From: MFD04716-140 sp963703125
Lineage (GTDB): Bacteria > Bacteroidota > Bacteroidia > Flavobacteriales > Flavobacteriaceae
Reading direction: 5' to 3'
DNA: 64,000 nucleotides
NCBI GenBank assembly: GCA_963703125.1
Contig: OY969790.1
Coordinates: 2,418,001 to 2,482,000 of the forward strand
Below are positions 1 through 9,758 of the stretch, piece after piece (the stretch's first letter is position 1; every line of letters starts with the position of its first letter). The notes below the pieces were generated by a model. That model worked only from the letters and a program-made list of their open reading frames with translations. It searched no databases and had not been told where the DNA came from. A program made the translations under genes and the position numbers.

Positions 1-1
1 C

Positions 2-196
2 AATCCGGAACTACTCGATAAGGCCCGATTGGTAGCCATCTCAAAAAGCGATATGCTCGATGCCGAATTGATGGATGAAATGCGGATCGAGCTTGACAAA
101 GATTTTAAGGATGTGCCTTATATGTTCATTTCGTCAGTTGCCGAAATGGGGCTTCAGGAGTTAAAGGACAAACTTTGGGCCATGCTCAACAGTTAA
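2..196 (+). CDS. obg: Obg family GTPase, C-terminal end (partial)
   Basis: Only the last 64 codons are in the window; the gene starts upstream. Obg/CgtA is a ribosome-associated GTPase needed for late 50S assembly. The fragment reads NPELLDKARLVAISKSDMLD and continues to a G5-like ISSVAEMGL. The SKSD stretch takes the place of the G4 NKxD guanine-recognition motif, and LQELKDKLWAML is the final helix of the G domain. The protein ends there, so it lacks the extra C-terminal domain found in some Obg proteins; this matches my memory of Bacteroidota Obg. Another small Ras-like GTPase cannot be excluded from so short a piece. Confidence 0.8.
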   Translation, partial: NPELLDKARLVAISKSDMLDAELMDEMRIELDKDFKDVPYMFISSVAEMGLQELKDKLWAMLNS

Positions 197-262
197 TCGA
201 ATATTACGCGCTATCCATATTTCCAGGGTCTTTTTTCGCTATTTTTATTGAAAGTATCGATC

Positions 263-793
263 ATGAAGAGCGCATCTCTCATTTTATTGACGTTAATTTT
301 CTTTTCTTGCAATGCGGTCAAGGTCAACTATGATTATGACAAAGAGACCGATTTTTCCGCCTACAATACCTACAATTTCTACCCGGACATGGAAACCGGA
401 TTGAGTGATCTGGACAATAAGCGACTGTTTAATGTTTTGGACATTGCTTTGCAATCAAGAGGTTTGGTATTTTCAGAGGAACCTGACTTTTATATCAATG
501 TAGAAAGCAAAGCATATCAATCTGCACAAAATAATAATGTTGGAATTGGTGTTGGTGGAGGTGGTGGAAATATTGGCGGAGGGGTCTCGGTAGGTATCCC
601 CATTGGGCAGCCAAGTTTGCAAAGACACATACAATTTGATTTTGTGGATGCCCGCAAAGATGTACTTTTTTGGCAGGCCGTAAGTGAAAGTTCCTATAAG
701 GAAAACGCGCCTCCCGAAGCGCGTGAAGAAAAACTAAGAATACTGGTAGAAAAGGTACTTTCCAAATATCCGCCTAAATCAAAAAAGCAATAA
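263..793 (+). CDS. DUF4136 domain lipoprotein
   Basis: A 176-residue predicted lipoprotein of unknown function. The signal peptide MKSASLILLTLIFFSC has its lipobox cysteine at residue 16. The NYDYDKETDFSAYNTYNFYP stretch that follows is the typical start of DUF4136, as is a C-terminal half with the pattern FWQAVSESSYKENAPPEAREE. A glycine-rich loop (about residues 96-116) sits in the middle. I chose the ATG at 263 over an in-frame TTG at 248 because it places the signal peptide at the N terminus. It stands alone, converging on the large minus-strand gene, with a hairpin overlapping its stop codon. Confidence 0.85.
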   Translation: MKSASLILLTLIFFSCNAVKVNYDYDKETDFSAYNTYNFYPDMETGLSDLDNKRLFNVLDIALQSRGLVFSEEPDFYINVESKAYQSAQNNNVGIGVGGGGGNIGGGVSVGIPIGQPSLQRHIQFDFVDARKDVLFWQAVSESSYKENAPPEAREEKLRILVEKVLSKYPPKSKKQ

Positions 794-819
794 CGGTTTC
801 ACGAATTATGTGAAACCGT
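793..819. terminator. Hairpin between convergent genes
   Basis: ACGGTTTCAC (793-802) and GTGAAACCGT (810-819) form a perfect 10-bp stem with a 7-base loop, starting on the last base of the upstream stop codon. It lies between the convergent DUF4136 and macroglobulin genes and could stop transcription from both sides. There is no good T-run on the plus strand. Confidence 0.55.
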
Positions 820-835
820 CATTTGTATCCTTGAT

Positions 836-3800
836 TCAATTTACCGATACACGAACGCCTTCACTGTGACTGGAGAATTCAGGTGCATACATGCTTTGTA
901 TCGTTGTGATGCCGTTGCTAAATTCCCCTGAATTGTTGACGCGCAAATCATATTCAAAGACATATACGCCTTTGGGCAAATAATCAAAAAAGAAATTGGT
1001 GCTGGCATCCTTGGTGCTTTCGTAGTAACCTAGTCCATCTTGCCATTTATATTGGGAAAGTACATTGATAGGTTCAAAACCAGCTGCCCGCATATCTTTC
1101 ATATGAATAAATTCCATATCCCGGTCAGAGCGAAGTTCAATACGCACTCGAACCAAATCTCCAACTTTCAAATGGGTTTTGCCGCTCACTTCGGAAATTT
1201 CCTCTCCAGTAGCGGTATTCCTTTTAAGGAACAGTTTCTTTTTTAATTTTAATGGAGTTTCGGCAGATGTAATTTTGTCCAAGTCCTCAAAATATTGCCA
1301 GTACAGTGCACCCCAAGCAATACCATCTCCTTTTTTGCCGATTTGCACCTCGGCCATTTTAGAGTCTATTTCCGGGCCGTTCCATGAAGTTTTGAAATAC
1401 CCTGTACCAGCTTCAATTTTAACACCCTCTAGTTTTGAAGGCTCTATTTTTTGTCCACCGACCAGGACTTCTACCGCATCTGTTACCGAAAGCCAGTCAC
1501 GACCCTCTAGAAGCAAGGCATATACCGCTTCAGTTGTCGCCTTGGTAGTTTTCCATTGATTCGTTTGTTTGTTTTTCAACAACCAAATTTTAAGATTGTC
1601 AATGGTCTGGGCATTATTTTGCACCTCGCCAAATGCCTCTATCAACAATGCCTGTGTTTCTATGGGTGCCTGATACCAATGCCATGATGCCGTATTTTCT
1701 TTCCAATACATACCAAGTTCCTCGGAAGTAATGCTATTTTCCTTTAGGGATTTCAGAATTTTGTTTGAAGTTGCACTGTCTTTGCTTCGATGGAGGAACA
1801 ATGCCATCATGCCCTTCGAATACAATGACCTTTTGGTCCAGTATTTCTGCATCTGTCCTATGTAATAGGCCAGAATATCATCTACTTTTTTAGAAGTTTT
1901 ATGGTTTGGGAAGAAACTGCGCATGTACATATAATGAACTTGTGTTTCGCTTAAATGATCGTCATTGATATTGGACGCATATTTTTTCATATGCTCATAC
2001 TCCTTCACAAACTCATTGTCCAAATAGGAGATGGCTTTTTGAAGTATCACGGTCTGCATCTCGACTCCGCTCGATGTGACAGAAAGTTTGTTCAGATGTC
2101 CGAATCCCGTTATAATGTGTTGCGTGATATACCGATTGTCCGGTCCACCATTGAACCATGCCCAAGCTCCCGATGCTTTTTGGTTGTTTTGAAGTTTGTT
2201 AAGGGCAATTTCCTGTTCGCCTTTCATTTTATCCAAATTGAACAACAGGGCAATCCGCTTTTTTTGCTCGGTTTCGGATTGTGCATCGCGAAGCCAGGGC
2301 GTCTCTTGAATAAGAAGTGATTTGAGTTCCTCGTTCTTTTCCAAATTGCTGATCAAGGCATCTGAATTGGCCCATTGCTTAAATACCTCTTGGATCCTGG
2401 GATTGCTATTGGCAATATGACTCGCCAATGAGTTGGCATAATACCTGGCAAAAGTTTGCTCGTTGCATTCATAGGGATATTCCATTAAATAGGGCAAGGC
2501 CTGCACGGCGTACCAAGCTGGGTTGGAAGTCATTTCCAAGGTCAACTTGTGATTTTTGAGCGTGGTCGAAGACACATTTTTGAGTTTATCCAAAACAAAC
2601 GTTTTATGCTGATCACTACGTACCCACATTGGCAATGTTTCGGTGACCAACATGCGATTGGTCAAAACCGGAAGCATATTTTGTTCACCATCACTAAAAT
2701 CGCCGGCCTTTGCCAAAACCCTGTATTGAACTGCCTGTAATCCTTCAGGGATTTTCAATCTCCAGGAGACTTGGGTGTTGTTCATAGAGTCAACTTGAAA
2801 ACCAATTCTGTCAAGACTTTTTTCGTCCCCGTTTACGCCTTTGGCCTGATTGGGAATTAGGAGTGTCCCAGTGATATCTTTACCACTCAAGGCATCCGTA
2901 AGTTCTAATTTGGCCTGTCCGGCAAGTGTTTTTTTGCTCAGGTTGGCAATTTTGGTACTGATCGTTATTTCATCTCCATCCCGCAAAAATCTAGGGGCAT
3001 TCGGAACAACCATTAACTCCTTTTGGGTAACGGTTTCCAAAGTCCGCATACTACTTTCCAAATTCTTGGTATGGGCCAATACTTGTAATTTCCATTTGGT
3101 CAAAGCCTCTGGCGATGTGAAACTGAATGAGACATTTCCATCCTTATCCGTTTTCAATTGGGGAAAGAAAAATGCGGTTTCCTGTAAATTCTTACGTATG
3201 GAAACATCCCCGAAATCCGTTTGTTTTTCTTCCCTGGAAGAAATTGCTCCGTTTAAATTTTGATAGGAAATATCAGCTTTGCTTTCTTCCACAACTTCAT
3301 CCAACGATTCACTCTCTGCCATGGCATCCATTGCCGCCATGGGAGCTTCGTTTTTCATTCTTTTCGAAATTCCGCTTGCATAGCCCCTAATTAAATTTCC
3401 ATTGCCAAAATACAATCCAAACCAGTCGAACGAATCAAAATATTGAGGTTTGTAACGACTTTCAATCACATTCGCTTGATAAACGTTAAAGGAGCTATTG
3501 CCAAAACTTTGCTGTGCATTTGTATAGTTGCTGGAATAATAGTTGGGGTTATTGATCGGATGAAAATTCCAATAATGCCCTCGAAAGGCATCCAGGGAGG
3601 CATCGTACATACTGGCCAGTAATTCTGCGGAGACTTTGTCCCCCTTTGGCCCCTTTATTTTGAAGGACCATGTTTCATCAGTTCCCGGTTGTAATTTGTC
3701 CCTGAAGGTAATAGTCTCAATTTCAAGATCTGTTTTTGGATAGGGTACCGAAATCGGGATACTTCCCGATTGAAAATAATTATAGGCAGAATAACTATAG

Positions 3801-6800
3801 GATATGGCAAAACCACCCAAATCTGTCATATTGACGGGAACTGTGAAACTTTCCGAATCATTGTTCAAGTGAATTATTCGCGTATCAATGATTTTTCGGT
3901 CTTTTTCTACAAAAACGGAAACAGTTAGGTCCCGCGAACTTGATAGTAAAGTTATCTCGGCCTTGTCACCTACATTATAAGTGGTTTTATTGGTCTTTAT
4001 CTCGAACAATTGGTTATCAGCAAGTTGTTCATCGTCGTCCCTGTACAGGGTTGTTTGGGTTATATCCGTTACAATTTGACCGAATTTATCCTTGGTTTCA
4101 AGCTCGATAATATATTTACCGGATTGCCATTTTTTTGTATTTGGAAGTAGAACTTCCCTGGACTTATCGGTATCAAAATTACTTTCCCAAACAAGTTTGC
4201 CCTTTTCCCAATTGGTGGGATTGTCCTCGTTTTCGAAGGCATCATGCGGATATAGTTTTTTGAATTCCTCTTTGTTAAAACCCTCATAATCTGTGGCGTC
4301 CCAAGGCCTATTTCGCAATACTTCGTCGGGTGCCCTCAATTTGTACATTTTTAGAGTTCCGAAGGCAGGTACAAACTGCCCGTTCAAATTACTGGTGGTG
4401 ACCGTCAATTTAGTATCGGCTATATTCTTATCCAATGGGTTTGGCACATGCAACTGGGCGGTTAAAGCGTGGTAACCGACATTCACGATGGTTGAAGTAC
4501 TATGCGTTTCGCCATTAATGTCGGTAACATCCGCGGTCACCTCATAATTAAAGGTCGGGAGATTTTTTGGATCAACTGAGTTATCGGGAAGGGCCTTAAA
4601 ATCAATTTCATACTGTCCCAATTCGTTTGTGGTAGTCTCACCATGTGCTATTTCTTGCGGAGAGCCATTAAAGTAAGGAAACCTCCAATAATACCATCTG
4701 GGGAAGTAAACCACCCTACGTACCGTATAGGTGACTTTGGCATCTGTAATATGGCTTCCGGCATAGGCGCGAGCAGATCCAACAACTGTAATGCTATCGT
4801 TAACCTTATAGGTTTCGGTAACAGGTTCAAAAGAGGCTTCGAATTTGGGACGTTTGTATTCCTCGACGGAGAAATCAGTACTACCACTAAGGTTAACTTG
4901 GCCAGAACTTGCCTCCATAGTAAAATTACCGGTAAGTCCATTGCTAGGTAATAGGAACTCACCGGAAAATGATCCAAATTCGTTGGTTTTAAATAGTTGC
5001 TTGCCAACTTCTTGATAATTTACATCGCGAAGCACTAAGGTGACTTCGGTATTTTCCAGAATTGTCGAAGTGTTTTTTGTGCTTTTTATGGCAATTCCCT
5101 TAAAGTAAAGGGGTTGTCCGGGGCGATAGATACTGCGGTCCGTAAATAAAAAGCAGGAAAAACTGGTGCTAGGTGAATCATGATCATACTTTTTATTGAT
5201 ATAATATTCCCCGAAATAGGCCCGATCATCCGACTTGCTGACCAACAAGCTCACATTATTCCAATAGCTGTTGGCGAGTGGGACAGTCACCATCCCGTTT
5301 TTATCAGAAACCAGTGTCTTCGTATGAAAACCCCGATCATAATTTTCTTGATAGGTCATTTTGACCGAAGCATCTGAAATGGCCGAACCGTTCTGTCTAT
5401 TTATTATTTGAAAATTTTGCGATGTTGGGGTTCGTGTTTCAACCACGGCCATATTCGTGACATAAAGTGGGCTAAAAGCGAAGGAAGTATCTTTGGATTC
5501 TTTGGGAGTGGCCAAAATCAGATACTGACCGTTGGTTAAAGGTGGCAATAATATTTCCGTGCTATGGTTCTGGTAATCCCTATCATTTCTTAAAGTTGTC
5601 TCCCATTTTTTTACCACAGGCAATTTTTGTATAAATGCAAGTTGTTTTGAGTGTGGATATAAATTGTTCAAGCTTTCCAATTCACGCTGTGTGAGTTTTT
5701 GGGCAGTTAGTTCTAGTCCGTCATAATTTTTGTAATTGACCAACAAACGTCCATTGGTATTAATGGGAACATATTTTTCAGTAGTCAGTTGAAGACTTCT
5801 AGCTAAAATCTGGGACTTTAGGTCGTTGCATTTGTCCGCACCGGAGCTTTTTGGAAATTGCGCACTAACCAAATCACAAAGTTCAATGGCCTCTTTTTGT
5901 TTCCAACGGGGTTCTTCGTTGGTTTTAGGCTGATAGGCGTTTCCTTGTTGATGATACAGTGCGGCAATCTCATATTTATATAGCGCAGAGACTTCGTGCC
6001 CTCTAAAATTTTCCGCTGAGTTTTGTAAGACTTCTAAATACAGAAGGTCTTTATTTGCGAAGACGGCATTTTGATAGATGTATTGTAATCTGTCAATATC
6101 AACTTCTATAAGAGCATCCAATTTAGGGTCGGAAATATGAAACTGGACCAATTGCTGATAAATCTTCAACGCTTTTGCCTGTAGCGATGTTTCATCGCTA
6201 TCCCCAATTTCAAATTGTGAATATGGAAGTGCCTCGCAAAGTATTTCAGGTGAGTTAATCTCGAACTTATCGGCAGGTCTTGTAATATTGTTTTCGCCTG
6301 ATTTATAAAATTGAAGGGCCGTATGCGCCAATAGATCAAATAGGGTAGGGCGAAAAAAATCGGAATTGGGTTGTAGGTTCAGAATTTCATTGAAATCATG
6401 TATATTAACTTTCTGCAATGCCGAATGGCTTTCAAGGGATTTATCAAAATGAACACTGATCTCTTGAAAAAGTGTGGTCAAATCCCATGTTCGGAAATCT
6501 TCAGGATTTACTTTTTCCTCTGTTTTTGTGCGATCGTAAAATTGATAGCGGTTGTGCTGAAAAAATTGCCAGTACAAATTTGCGAGGTAGCTTTCAAGCA
6601 CATTTTTGGTGGGGAATTCCGATTTTTCAATTTCCAACTTGAAATCGTTGATTATTGTTAATTGGGCATCTTCCTCCAAGGTTAGAGCATATTTGGAGGA
6701 ATACAACAATGATTTTATAATTTGGGCAGCATTCTTTTCCTTTTTGGCCTTCTCAGAAATTACGGCCACAACTTTCAAAGCAGACTTGGTCAATGCCTCG

Positions 6801-6913
6801 TTTTCAAATTTTTGTACACTTTTCCACAAAGATTCATAAGAATCATTGTTTTGCTGTGCCTTTGCCATTTGTGAAAACAGAACAATGGTGAGTAGTATAT
6901 ATATCTTATTCAT
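836..6913 (-). CDS. Alpha-2-macroglobulin-like protein with thioester motif
   Basis: A 2025-residue secreted protein. The signal peptide is MNKIYILLTIVLFSQMAKAQ; I use the ATG at 6913 rather than a TTG 21 bases upstream because it puts this signal at the N terminus. Residues about 21-480 look helical and TPR-like. They are followed by MG2-type beta domains with sequences such as FLFTDRSIYRPGQPLYFKG, typical of bacterial macroglobulins. A low-complexity acidic linker lies near residues 1190-1215. The CNEQ thioester motif is at Cys1483, inside a helical domain (ECNEQTFARYYANSLA). Family knowledge: such proteins trap proteases through the reactive thioester. No PBP1C gene, a common partner in proteobacteria, is next to it. 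It has no lipobox, so it is periplasmic or secreted. Function is by family only. Confidence 0.88.
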   Translation of the reverse strand: MNKIYILLTIVLFSQMAKAQQNNDSYESLWKSVQKFENEALTKSALKVVAVISEKAKKEKNAAQIIKSLLYSSKYALTLEEDAQLTIINDFKLEIEKSEFPTKNVLESYLANLYWQFFQHNRYQFYDRTKTEEKVNPEDFRTWDLTTLFQEISVHFDKSLESHSALQKVNIHDFNEILNLQPNSDFFRPTLFDLLAHTALQFYKSGENNITRPADKFEINSPEILCEALPYSQFEIGDSDETSLQAKALKIYQQLVQFHISDPKLDALIEVDIDRLQYIYQNAVFANKDLLYLEVLQNSAENFRGHEVSALYKYEIAALYHQQGNAYQPKTNEEPRWKQKEAIELCDLVSAQFPKSSGADKCNDLKSQILARSLQLTTEKYVPINTNGRLLVNYKNYDGLELTAQKLTQRELESLNNLYPHSKQLAFIQKLPVVKKWETTLRNDRDYQNHSTEILLPPLTNGQYLILATPKESKDTSFAFSPLYVTNMAVVETRTPTSQNFQIINRQNGSAISDASVKMTYQENYDRGFHTKTLVSDKNGMVTVPLANSYWNNVSLLVSKSDDRAYFGEYYINKKYDHDSPSTSFSCFLFTDRSIYRPGQPLYFKGIAIKSTKNTSTILENTEVTLVLRDVNYQEVGKQLFKTNEFGSFSGEFLLPSNGLTGNFTMEASSGQVNLSGSTDFSVEEYKRPKFEASFEPVTETYKVNDSITVVGSARAYAGSHITDAKVTYTVRRVVYFPRWYYWRFPYFNGSPQEIAHGETTTNELGQYEIDFKALPDNSVDPKNLPTFNYEVTADVTDINGETHSTSTIVNVGYHALTAQLHVPNPLDKNIADTKLTVTTSNLNGQFVPAFGTLKMYKLRAPDEVLRNRPWDATDYEGFNKEEFKKLYPHDAFENEDNPTNWEKGKLVWESNFDTDKSREVLLPNTKKWQSGKYIIELETKDKFGQIVTDITQTTLYRDDDEQLADNQLFEIKTNKTTYNVGDKAEITLLSSSRDLTVSVFVEKDRKIIDTRIIHLNNDSESFTVPVNMTDLGGFAISYSYSAYNYFQSGSIPISVPYPKTDLEIETITFRDKLQPGTDETWSFKIKGPKGDKVSAELLASMYDASLDAFRGHYWNFHPINNPNYYSSNYTNAQQSFGNSSFNVYQANVIESRYKPQYFDSFDWFGLYFGNGNLIRGYASGISKRMKNEAPMAAMDAMAESESLDEVVEESKADISYQNLNGAISSREEKQTDFGDVSIRKNLQETAFFFPQLKTDKDGNVSFSFTSPEALTKWKLQVLAHTKNLESSMRTLETVTQKELMVVPNAPRFLRDGDEITISTKIANLSKKTLAGQAKLELTDALSGKDITGTLLIPNQAKGVNGDEKSLDRIGFQVDSMNNTQVSWRLKIPEGLQAVQYRVLAKAGDFSDGEQNMLPVLTNRMLVTETLPMWVRSDQHKTFVLDKLKNVSSTTLKNHKLTLEMTSNPAWYAVQALPYLMEYPYECNEQTFARYYANSLASHIANSNPRIQEVFKQWANSDALISNLEKNEELKSLLIQETPWLRDAQSETEQKKRIALLFNLDKMKGEQEIALNKLQNNQKASGAWAWFNGGPDNRYITQHIITGFGHLNKLSVTSSGVEMQTVILQKAISYLDNEFVKEYEHMKKYASNINDDHLSETQVHYMYMRSFFPNHKTSKKVDDILAYYIGQMQKYWTKRSLYSKGMMALFLHRSKDSATSNKILKSLKENSITSEELGMYWKENTASWHWYQAPIETQALLIEAFGEVQNNAQTIDNLKIWLLKNKQTNQWKTTKATTEAVYALLLEGRDWLSVTDAVEVLVGGQKIEPSKLEGVKIEAGTGYFKTSWNGPEIDSKMAEVQIGKKGDGIAWGALYWQYFEDLDKITSAETPLKLKKKLFLKRNTATGEEISEVSGKTHLKVGDLVRVRIELRSDRDMEFIHMKDMRAAGFEPINVLSQYKWQDGLGYYESTKDASTNFFFDYLPKGVYVFEYDLRVNNSGEFSNGITTIQSMYAPEFSSHSEGVRVSVN

Positions 6914-7024
6914 AGCTTCAAGATTAGACCGCAAAGTTCTACAAAAGCTATGCCATCGCCAAGTATAAATTAGGGAACCGTTACTTTGATCGAGGAAGAT
7001 CTGGAAATTATAAAACGACCTGAT

Positions 7025-7810
7025 TTATAGGCTTTTTAACAAGCCCCCATCAATAGGTATTTGGGTACCCGTGATGTAGGCCGCTTGTTCCGATGCCAAA
7101 AATGTTGCCAAATAGCCATATTCTTTGGGGTGCCCAATTCGTTTTAGAGGAACTTTGGCTTCCATATCGGCACGAACTTCTTTTTCTGAAATTCCTAACT
7201 GCTCCGCTTTTTTTGAGTTGAGTTTTTCTATACGCTCTGTGTCAAAGTATCCTGTCAGGATACTGTTCACAGTTATTTGGTATGGCCCCAGATCCGTTGC
7301 CAAAGATTTCGCCCATGTAACAACAGCGGCCCTAATCGCATTTGATAGTGCCAAATAGGATAATGGTTCCTTTACTGAGACTGATGCTACATTTATAATG
7401 CGCCCCCACTTCTTTTTTTGCATTTGCTCTAGGGCGAGTTCAGTGGTGAAAACAACACTTTTGAAAAGAAGGTCAAAAGCTTCTTGATAATCATGCACAT
7501 TCACTTCCAAAGCATTGCCAGGTTTTGGCCCCTGTGTATTGTTTATCAGGATATCTATCGAATTTTTTTTAAAGAAAGTTGAGATGATTTCTTGATAGCC
7601 AGTAAAATCAGAAAAATCAACAACGAGATATTGATGGTGCTGTCCTTGGTCGGTTGGAAGCATGGAAACGATGGATTTTAATTTATACTCACTACGTGAC
7701 ATCAATGTAATGCTCGCACCACTTTTCGCTAATTGCTCGGCAATGGCTTTCCCTATTCCACCACTACTTCCACCAACAAGAGCTTTTTTACCTTTTAAGG
7801 AAACAATCAT
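7025..7810 (-). CDS. Atypical short-chain dehydrogenase/reductase
   Basis: A 261-residue Rossmann-fold SDR. The nucleotide-binding loop is GGSSGGIG (13-20), replacing the usual TGxxxGIG, and NNTQGPKPG (90-98) is in the place of NNAG. The expected catalytic Ser is S143. Thirteen residues on, where Tyr is expected, is S156, and R160 stands where Lys is expected (LALSNAIR). A Tyr at 152 is not followed by Lys at +4. From memory this resembles a subgroup annotated as beta-ketoacyl-ACP-reductase-like SDRs without the full catalytic tetrad. It lies 17 bases downstream of the cupin gene and was probably transcribed with it. The substrate is unknown and the protein may not act as a normal oxidoreductase. 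Confidence 0.85.
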   Translation of the reverse strand: MIVSLKGKKALVGGSSGGIGKAIAEQLAKSGASITLMSRSEYKLKSIVSMLPTDQGQHHQYLVVDFSDFTGYQEIISTFFKKNSIDILINNTQGPKPGNALEVNVHDYQEAFDLLFKSVVFTTELALEQMQKKKWGRIINVASVSVKEPLSYLALSNAIRAAVVTWAKSLATDLGPYQITVNSILTGYFDTERIEKLNSKKAEQLGISEKEVRADMEAKVPLKRIGHPKEYGYLATFLASEQAAYITGTQIPIDGGLLKSL

Positions 7811-7827
7811 AATTTTTTGATTAAGTA

Positions 7828-8145
7828 TTATTTATATTCTTCTCTTACCGGACTAAAAACATCCATCAATTTACAGGCCGTTAGGGCTCGGCCACTATGT
7901 TTTTTGAAAGGTGCAATAATAACCAGATCTCCAGGTACGTACGTTTTAGTCTCTCCATCCAGCGTAAACTCGAATTCACCTTCCAAAACGTGCATTATCT
8001 GCTCATTTTTGTGGAAATGTTCAGGGACAATGGCATCTTTTTCAACATCCCAAAATGCAATACTTATATTCTCAGAATGCACGAGCCTCCCATGATAGCC
8101 AGGCATAATTTCTTTTGATGGAATGTTTTCGAGGTTTATTTTCAT
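7828..8145 (-). CDS. Small cupin-domain protein
   Basis: A 105-residue single-domain cupin. Cupin motif 1 is visible as VPEHFHKNEQIMHVLEGEFEF, with the metal-binding pattern HxHxxxxE slightly altered (H-F-H-K-N-E-Q). Motif 2 is YVPGDLVIIAPFKKHSGRA, with the second histidine. The start is the ATG giving MKINLEN; longer reading frames upstream have no cupin content. It is the first gene of a two-gene unit with the SDR gene. The small size suggests either a metal-binding enzyme or a sensor or chaperone-like cupin. The ligand cannot be read from the sequence. Confidence 0.8.
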   Translation of the reverse strand: MKINLENIPSKEIMPGYHGRLVHSENISIAFWDVEKDAIVPEHFHKNEQIMHVLEGEFEFTLDGETKTYVPGDLVIIAPFKKHSGRALTACKLMDVFSPVREEYK

Positions 8146-8289
8146 GTCTAGTTCAATTAAAAGACTAAGATAAATATTATGAAATGAGCCACAACAATTC
8201 TCGACACCAACGGGGGACATTTAATGGCAAATTACATCTGACCGATAGAAAAATAAATGAAAACGAACAGATGAAAGGGTTTCCGTTGG

Positions 8290-8320
8290 TTTGTCCTGCA
8301 CGTTTCATTGACTATCTTTG
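8290..8320 (+). promoter_or_regulatory. Bacteroidota-type promoter for mpl
   Basis: TTTG at 8290-8293, a 19-base spacer, then TATCTTTG at 8313-8320. This fits the known Bacteroidota sigma-A consensus (TTTG, about 19 bases, TAnnTTTG) exactly and predicts a start near 8327, about 10 bases before the mpl ATG. Confidence 0.75.
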
Positions 8321-8336
8321 ATTCATATTGAGTTTT

Positions 8337-9716
8337 ATGAAAGTACATTTTATTGCCATTGGTGGCAGTGCCATGCACAATTTGGCCTTGGCCCTTGAAT
8401 ATAAGGGCTATACGATTACGGGAAGTGATGATGTGGTTTTTGAACCTTCGGCCGGCCGTTTGGCCGCCAAAGGATTATTGCCCAATGAGTTTGGATGGTT
8501 TCCTGAAAAGTTGCATTCTGGTTTGGATGCCGTTATCTTGGGCATGCATGCCAAAGCCGATAATCCCGAATTGTTGAAGGCCCAGGAATTGGGATTGAAA
8601 ATTTATTCCTATCCAGAGTTCTTATACGAACAATCAAAGAATAAAACACGCGTGGTTATTGGTGGCAGTCATGGCAAAACCACAATTACTTCAATGATCT
8701 TGCACGTCTTGAAGTATCATAACAGAGAGGTCGATTTTATGGTGGGGGCCCAATTAGAGGGCTTCGACCGAATGGTGCATTTGACCGAGGAAAATGATTT
8801 TATTGTTTTGGAAGGGGACGAATACCTATCATCACCCATAGATCGCAGACCAAAATTCCATTTGTACCAGCCCAATATCGCATTATTAAGTGGTATTGCG
8901 TGGGACCATATCAACGTATTTCCAACTTTTGATAACTATGTGGAACAATTTCGAGTTTTCGTTGATAGTATTGTCAAAGGTGGAAGTATTACCTATAATG
9001 AGGAGGATCCTGAAATTAAAAAAGTGGTCGAGGCTTCCGAAAATACAATTCGGAAATTGCCTTATCGAACCCCCGAATTTAGGGTCGAAGACGGTCATAC
9101 ACTATTGGAAACTCCAGAAGGGCCTATGCCGATTGAGGTATTCGGGAAACATAATTTGAGCAATTTATCGGGGGCAAAGTGGATCTGTCAAAACATGGGA
9201 GTGGATGAGGATGATTTTTATGAAGCAATAGCTAGTTTTAAAGGTGCCTCCAAGCGATTGGAGAAAATAGCGGAATCATCATCATGTGTGGTGTATAAGG
9301 ACTATGCACATTCACCAAGCAAAGTTACGGCGACCACCAAGGCCGTGAAAGAGCAGTATCCGGATAAGAAAATCATTGCTTGTCTAGAACTTCATACCTA
9401 CAGTAGTTTTAATCCAGAGTATTTAAAAATGTATGAAGGGGCATTGGACCCCGCAGATGAGGCCGTTGTCTTTTATTTGCCGGAATCGGTAAAGATCAAG
9501 AAATTGAAGGAGGTAACCCCAAATCAGATTTCAGAGGCTTTTATGCATAAAGATTTGAATATATTTACAGATGCTTCCGCTTTCAAAGAATTTGTTTTCA
9601 GCCAAGATTGTACCAATTCGGTGCTGCTCTTAATGAGCTCTGGCAACTATGGGGGACTGGATTTGGCCGCCTTAAAAAACCTGATTGAGAAAAGTTCGGC
9701 CGAAGCAGAAAAGTAG
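8337..9716 (+). CDS. mpl: UDP-N-acetylmuramate:tripeptide ligase (Mpl) family
   Basis: A 459-residue Mur ligase family protein. Mpl recycles cell-wall peptide by joining L-Ala-gamma-D-Glu-meso-DAP to UDP-MurNAc with ATP. The N-terminal Rossmann-like segment starts MKVHFIAIGGSAMHNLALAL. The ATP-binding loop is GGSHGKTT (109-116), with Lys114. The central-domain signature VLEGDEYLSSPIDRRPKF follows, and DYAHSPSKVTATTKA belongs to the C-terminal domain. The length fits the Mpl family. I use the ATG at 8337, 17 bases after the promoter -7 element, not the TTG 9 bases upstream. MurC is the closest alternative, but the GSAMHNLA start favours Mpl. Confidence 0.9.
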   Translation: MKVHFIAIGGSAMHNLALALEYKGYTITGSDDVVFEPSAGRLAAKGLLPNEFGWFPEKLHSGLDAVILGMHAKADNPELLKAQELGLKIYSYPEFLYEQSKNKTRVVIGGSHGKTTITSMILHVLKYHNREVDFMVGAQLEGFDRMVHLTEENDFIVLEGDEYLSSPIDRRPKFHLYQPNIALLSGIAWDHINVFPTFDNYVEQFRVFVDSIVKGGSITYNEEDPEIKKVVEASENTIRKLPYRTPEFRVEDGHTLLETPEGPMPIEVFGKHNLSNLSGAKWICQNMGVDEDDFYEAIASFKGASKRLEKIAESSSCVVYKDYAHSPSKVTATTKAVKEQYPDKKIIACLELHTYSSFNPEYLKMYEGALDPADEAVVFYLPESVKIKKLKEVTPNQISEAFMHKDLNIFTDASAFKEFVFSQDCTNSVLLLMSSGNYGGLDLAALKNLIEKSSAEAEK

Positions 9717-9758
9717 GAATGACCTTTTGATCATTTTCTTCAACAATAAATATATTAG

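Noticed and set aside
2850..3263. 137-codon open frame opposite the macroglobulin gene
   Set aside because: It lies wholly antisense to a well-supported gene and has no family features; several others like it occur in the same gene.
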